A stretch of DNA of 64,000 nucleotides, from positions 1 through 64,000 of the forward strand of contig NZ_JACHIN010000007.1 in the NCBI RefSeq assembly GCF_014203235.1, in the 5' to 3' direction. Source of the DNA: Nonomuraea endophytica. Its GTDB lineage: Bacteria > Actinomycetota > Actinomycetes > Streptosporangiales > Streptosporangiaceae. Below, one piece after another: positions 62,451 through 64,000 of the stretch. A program made the position numbers and the translations under genes. Positions within the stretch are counted from its first letter, which is position 1. Each line of letters starts with the position of its first letter. The notes beneath the pieces were generated by a model. That model did not search any database and was not told where the DNA came from. It saw only the letters and a list, made by a program, of their open reading frames with translations.

Positions 62451-63311
62451 ATGGTTACACCCCTTCACGAGGGCTTGGTGGGTATCGCCACCCTCGATCC
62501 CGGGCATACCGCCCACATGCTGGAGTCCCTGTTCGGTGACAGCCTCCGCATCCCCGCCGACAGCGGCCAAGTGGTGACCTGCTCGCTGTCGGAGTGCGTC
62601 CCCGCCGAGTACCGGGCGGACGGCGCGGTCCTCTACGGCTCGGACAAGGACCGGCTCGCGGTCATCACCGAGGTCCAGTTGGCCTGCGATCCGGTCAAGC
62701 ACGAGACGTGGCTGGCCTACATCGCCAACATGCGGGCCCGCTACCGCTGCCCCGCATGTCTCATCGTCATCTGCCCCACCGAGACCACCGCCCGCTGGGC
62801 AGGCAGAGCCATCCATACCGGACACCCTGGGCTGACCCTCACCCCTCTGGTGATCGGCCCCGGCAGCACCCCCGTCATCACCGATGTCGCCACGGCGGTG
62901 GGCAACATCGGCCTGGCCGCCATCTCGGCCATCACCCACGGCCAGGACCCCGAGATCCCGACCATCCTGGCCACCCTCACCACAGCCCTGAACAGCATCG
63001 ACCCGTCTGAGGCGGCTCGCTATGCTGAATACGTGACCGTGGCCCTGACCGGCGACGCACAGAAGGAAATGGAGCGGCTCATGGCGACCAAGTCGTACCT
63101 GTACCAGGGCGAGTATGCCCAGAGTCTCATCGCCAAAGGCGAAGTAAGCGGCGAAGCCATGGCTCTTGTCAAGGTGCTGAAGGCACGCGGTATCCCAGTC
63201 ACCGACGAACAGCAGGCTCGCATTCAAGCCTGTTCCGACCCCGAGACACTCGACCTCTGGGTTGAGCGCGCCGTTTCCGTCACCTCGACCGACGAGCTCT
63301 TCACCTCCTGA
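62451..63311 (+). CDS. Rpn-like PD-(D/E)XK nuclease family protein
   Basis: Protein of 286 residues resembling the widespread actinobacterial recombination-promoting nuclease/transposase-like family. The nuclease core shows a PD-(D/E)XK-like arrangement: DKDRLAVITEVQLACDPVKHETW (Asp...Glu-Val-Gln...Lys). Then RARYRCPACLIVICPT and WAGRAI. The C-terminal tail KVLKARGIPVTDEQQARIQACSDPETLDLWVERAV is the hallmark helical tail of this group. Function unproved; it may drive DNA break-linked recombination. ATG start; 56 bp after the Lrp gene. Confidence 0.78.
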   Translation: MVTPLHEGLVGIATLDPGHTAHMLESLFGDSLRIPADSGQVVTCSLSECVPAEYRADGAVLYGSDKDRLAVITEVQLACDPVKHETWLAYIANMRARYRCPACLIVICPTETTARWAGRAIHTGHPGLTLTPLVIGPGSTPVITDVATAVGNIGLAAISAITHGQDPEIPTILATLTTALNSIDPSEAARYAEYVTVALTGDAQKEMERLMATKSYLYQGEYAQSLIAKGEVSGEAMALVKVLKARGIPVTDEQQARIQACSDPETLDLWVERAVSVTSTDELFTS

Positions 63312-63317
63312 CCATCC

Positions 63318-63357
63318 AGCAGCACCGCCCCTGGTCAAAGGGGCGGTGCTGCTCTGT
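63318..63357. terminator. Bidirectional terminator between nuclease and alpha-mannosidase genes
   Basis: Perfect 14-bp stem AGCAGCACCGCCCC (63318-63331) with GGGGCGGTGCTGCT (63340-63353), 8-nt loop, then CTGTTTT on the plus strand. It serves the nuclease gene and also lies just after the mannosidase stop on the minus strand. Confidence 0.9.
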
Positions 63358-63362
63358 TTTCG

Positions 63363-64000
63363 TCAGCGGAACTGGATGGTCGCGATCTCCCAGGGGCCGA
63401 GGGGGAGGGCGACGCGGCCTGGGGTGACCGGTAGGGCGGGACCTGGGCGGCCTCGGAGGTCGGCTTGGCGGACTTCGGTGAAGGTGCCTTCGATCGTCGC
63501 CGTGGTATCCGCGGATGCGTAGTTGACGACGCGGAGTTCCTTCCAGTCGTCGCGGCGGCGCAACGAGGTCATCACCACGCCTGGGCCGGTTACTGAGAGG
63601 CCGGTTTCTGGGGCGGGCAGGGTGCCTGTGCCGGTGCCTGCCACGGCCAGGAGGTCGTGGCGGAAGGTTTCTGCTGCGGCGGGGATTTCGGACCAGTCTC
63701 CGCTGTAGGGCATCAGGGCCAGGCTCACCGAGCGGAGTCCCCTTGACTGGGCCGCCGGGGTGGGGATCTGGGGGCCTGCCGGTTCGGGGCGCAGGGCGTT
63801 GCGGTTGCGGGACAGGAAGCCGACCGAGCGCAGGAGGGTCAGGGCCAGTTCCTGGTCGGCGATTTCGTACTCGGTTACGTGTTCCAGGAGGGCGGCTACG
63901 CCTCCTGCCGCTACCCACGCGGAGGCGGGATACGTGGGGAGGGGGGTTTCGCCGCAGCCGCCTTCCGCGCTCAGGCCGCGTTCGACGACGGCGAACTGGC
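63363..64000 (-). CDS. GH38 alpha-mannosidase, C-terminal part (runs off the right edge)
   Basis: Partial minus-strand frame of 212 codons ending at 63363; the N-terminus is outside the window. Reading in from the edge, it shows FAVVERGLSAEGGCGETPLP, then EHVTEYEIADQELALTLLRS, GFLSRNRNALRPEPAGPQIP and PAAQSRGLRSVSLALMPYSG. These match the C-terminal region of actinobacterial GH38 alpha-mannosidases (typical full length about 1,000 residues, catalytic domain not in this window). It removes mannose from glycans or glycosides. An internal GTG at 63728 is not a real start because the upstream frame is clearly conserved coding sequence. Confidence 0.8.
   Translation of the reverse strand, partial: QFAVVERGLSAEGGCGETPLPTYPASAWVAAGGVAALLEHVTEYEIADQELALTLLRSVGFLSRNRNALRPEPAGPQIPTPAAQSRGLRSVSLALMPYSGDWSEIPAAAETFRHDLLAVAGTGTGTLPAPETGLSVTGPGVVMTSLRRRDDWKELRVVNYASADTTATIEGTFTEVRQADLRGRPGPALPVTPGRVALPLGPWEIATIQFR

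Overview
The window is chromosomal DNA from a high-GC actinobacterium. Its chitinases and cellulase with CBM and fibronectin-III modules, two AfsR/SARP-type giant regulators, actinobacterial rRNA leader sequence and frequent GTG/TTG starts best fit the Streptosporangiaceae (Nonomuraea-like). The genus is an inference from gene style, not from a search. I saw no CRISPR array, insertion sequence, integrase, tRNA gene or polyketide/peptide synthase core.

Layout. At 1-241 lie the minus-strand leader and two tandem promoters of an rRNA operon whose 16S gene is off the left edge. At 377-3013 are an AI-2E-type permease, an AraC regulator and a toroid-fold protein. At 3065-8565 is a six-gene minus-strand operon: response regulator, histidine kinase, duplicated-domain lipoprotein, HlyD-type adaptor, ABC ATPase and MacB-type permease. 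At 8609-11472 is a MoxR ATPase with a VWA/metallopeptidase-like partner. At 11508-12520 is an Erm 23S rRNA methyltransferase behind a probably leaderless 19-codon leader peptide (with an Arg-Ile-Arg motif) and a Shine-Dalgarno-sequestering hairpin. At 12509-15016 are a GT-C-type membrane glycosyltransferase and a subtilisin-like lipoprotein.

At 15158-24562 is a secreted polymer-degradation block with four different GH18 chitinases and an M14 carboxypeptidase. A GH5 cellulase follows at 33159-35240. The first chitinase and the cellulase have matching promoters (-35, 17 bp, -10, then a TTAG...CTAA operator at about +1), suggesting one shared regulator. Between them lie a nitroreductase, an Lrp regulator, a DrrAB-type exporter operon ending in a CocE-type hydrolase, and a MerR/SARP pair.

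From 35344 to 45308 are hemerythrin/HxlR divergent genes, a serine hydrolase, small membrane proteins, an orphan NarL-type kinase, and a DedA-EamA-GT4-DUF998 operon behind a structured, terminator-containing leader. From 45424 to 53715 are a very short P450 with a PEP-mutase-family enzyme, a second SARP giant, two convergent MFS exporters and a lipoprotein serine hydrolase. From 53824 to 62394 is a polyamine uptake and oxidation locus (aminobutyraldehyde dehydrogenase, PotABCD-type transporter, FAD amine oxidase, hydrolase) with a divergent Lrp regulator. The right edge holds an Rpn-like nuclease and the C-terminal end of a GH38 alpha-mannosidase.
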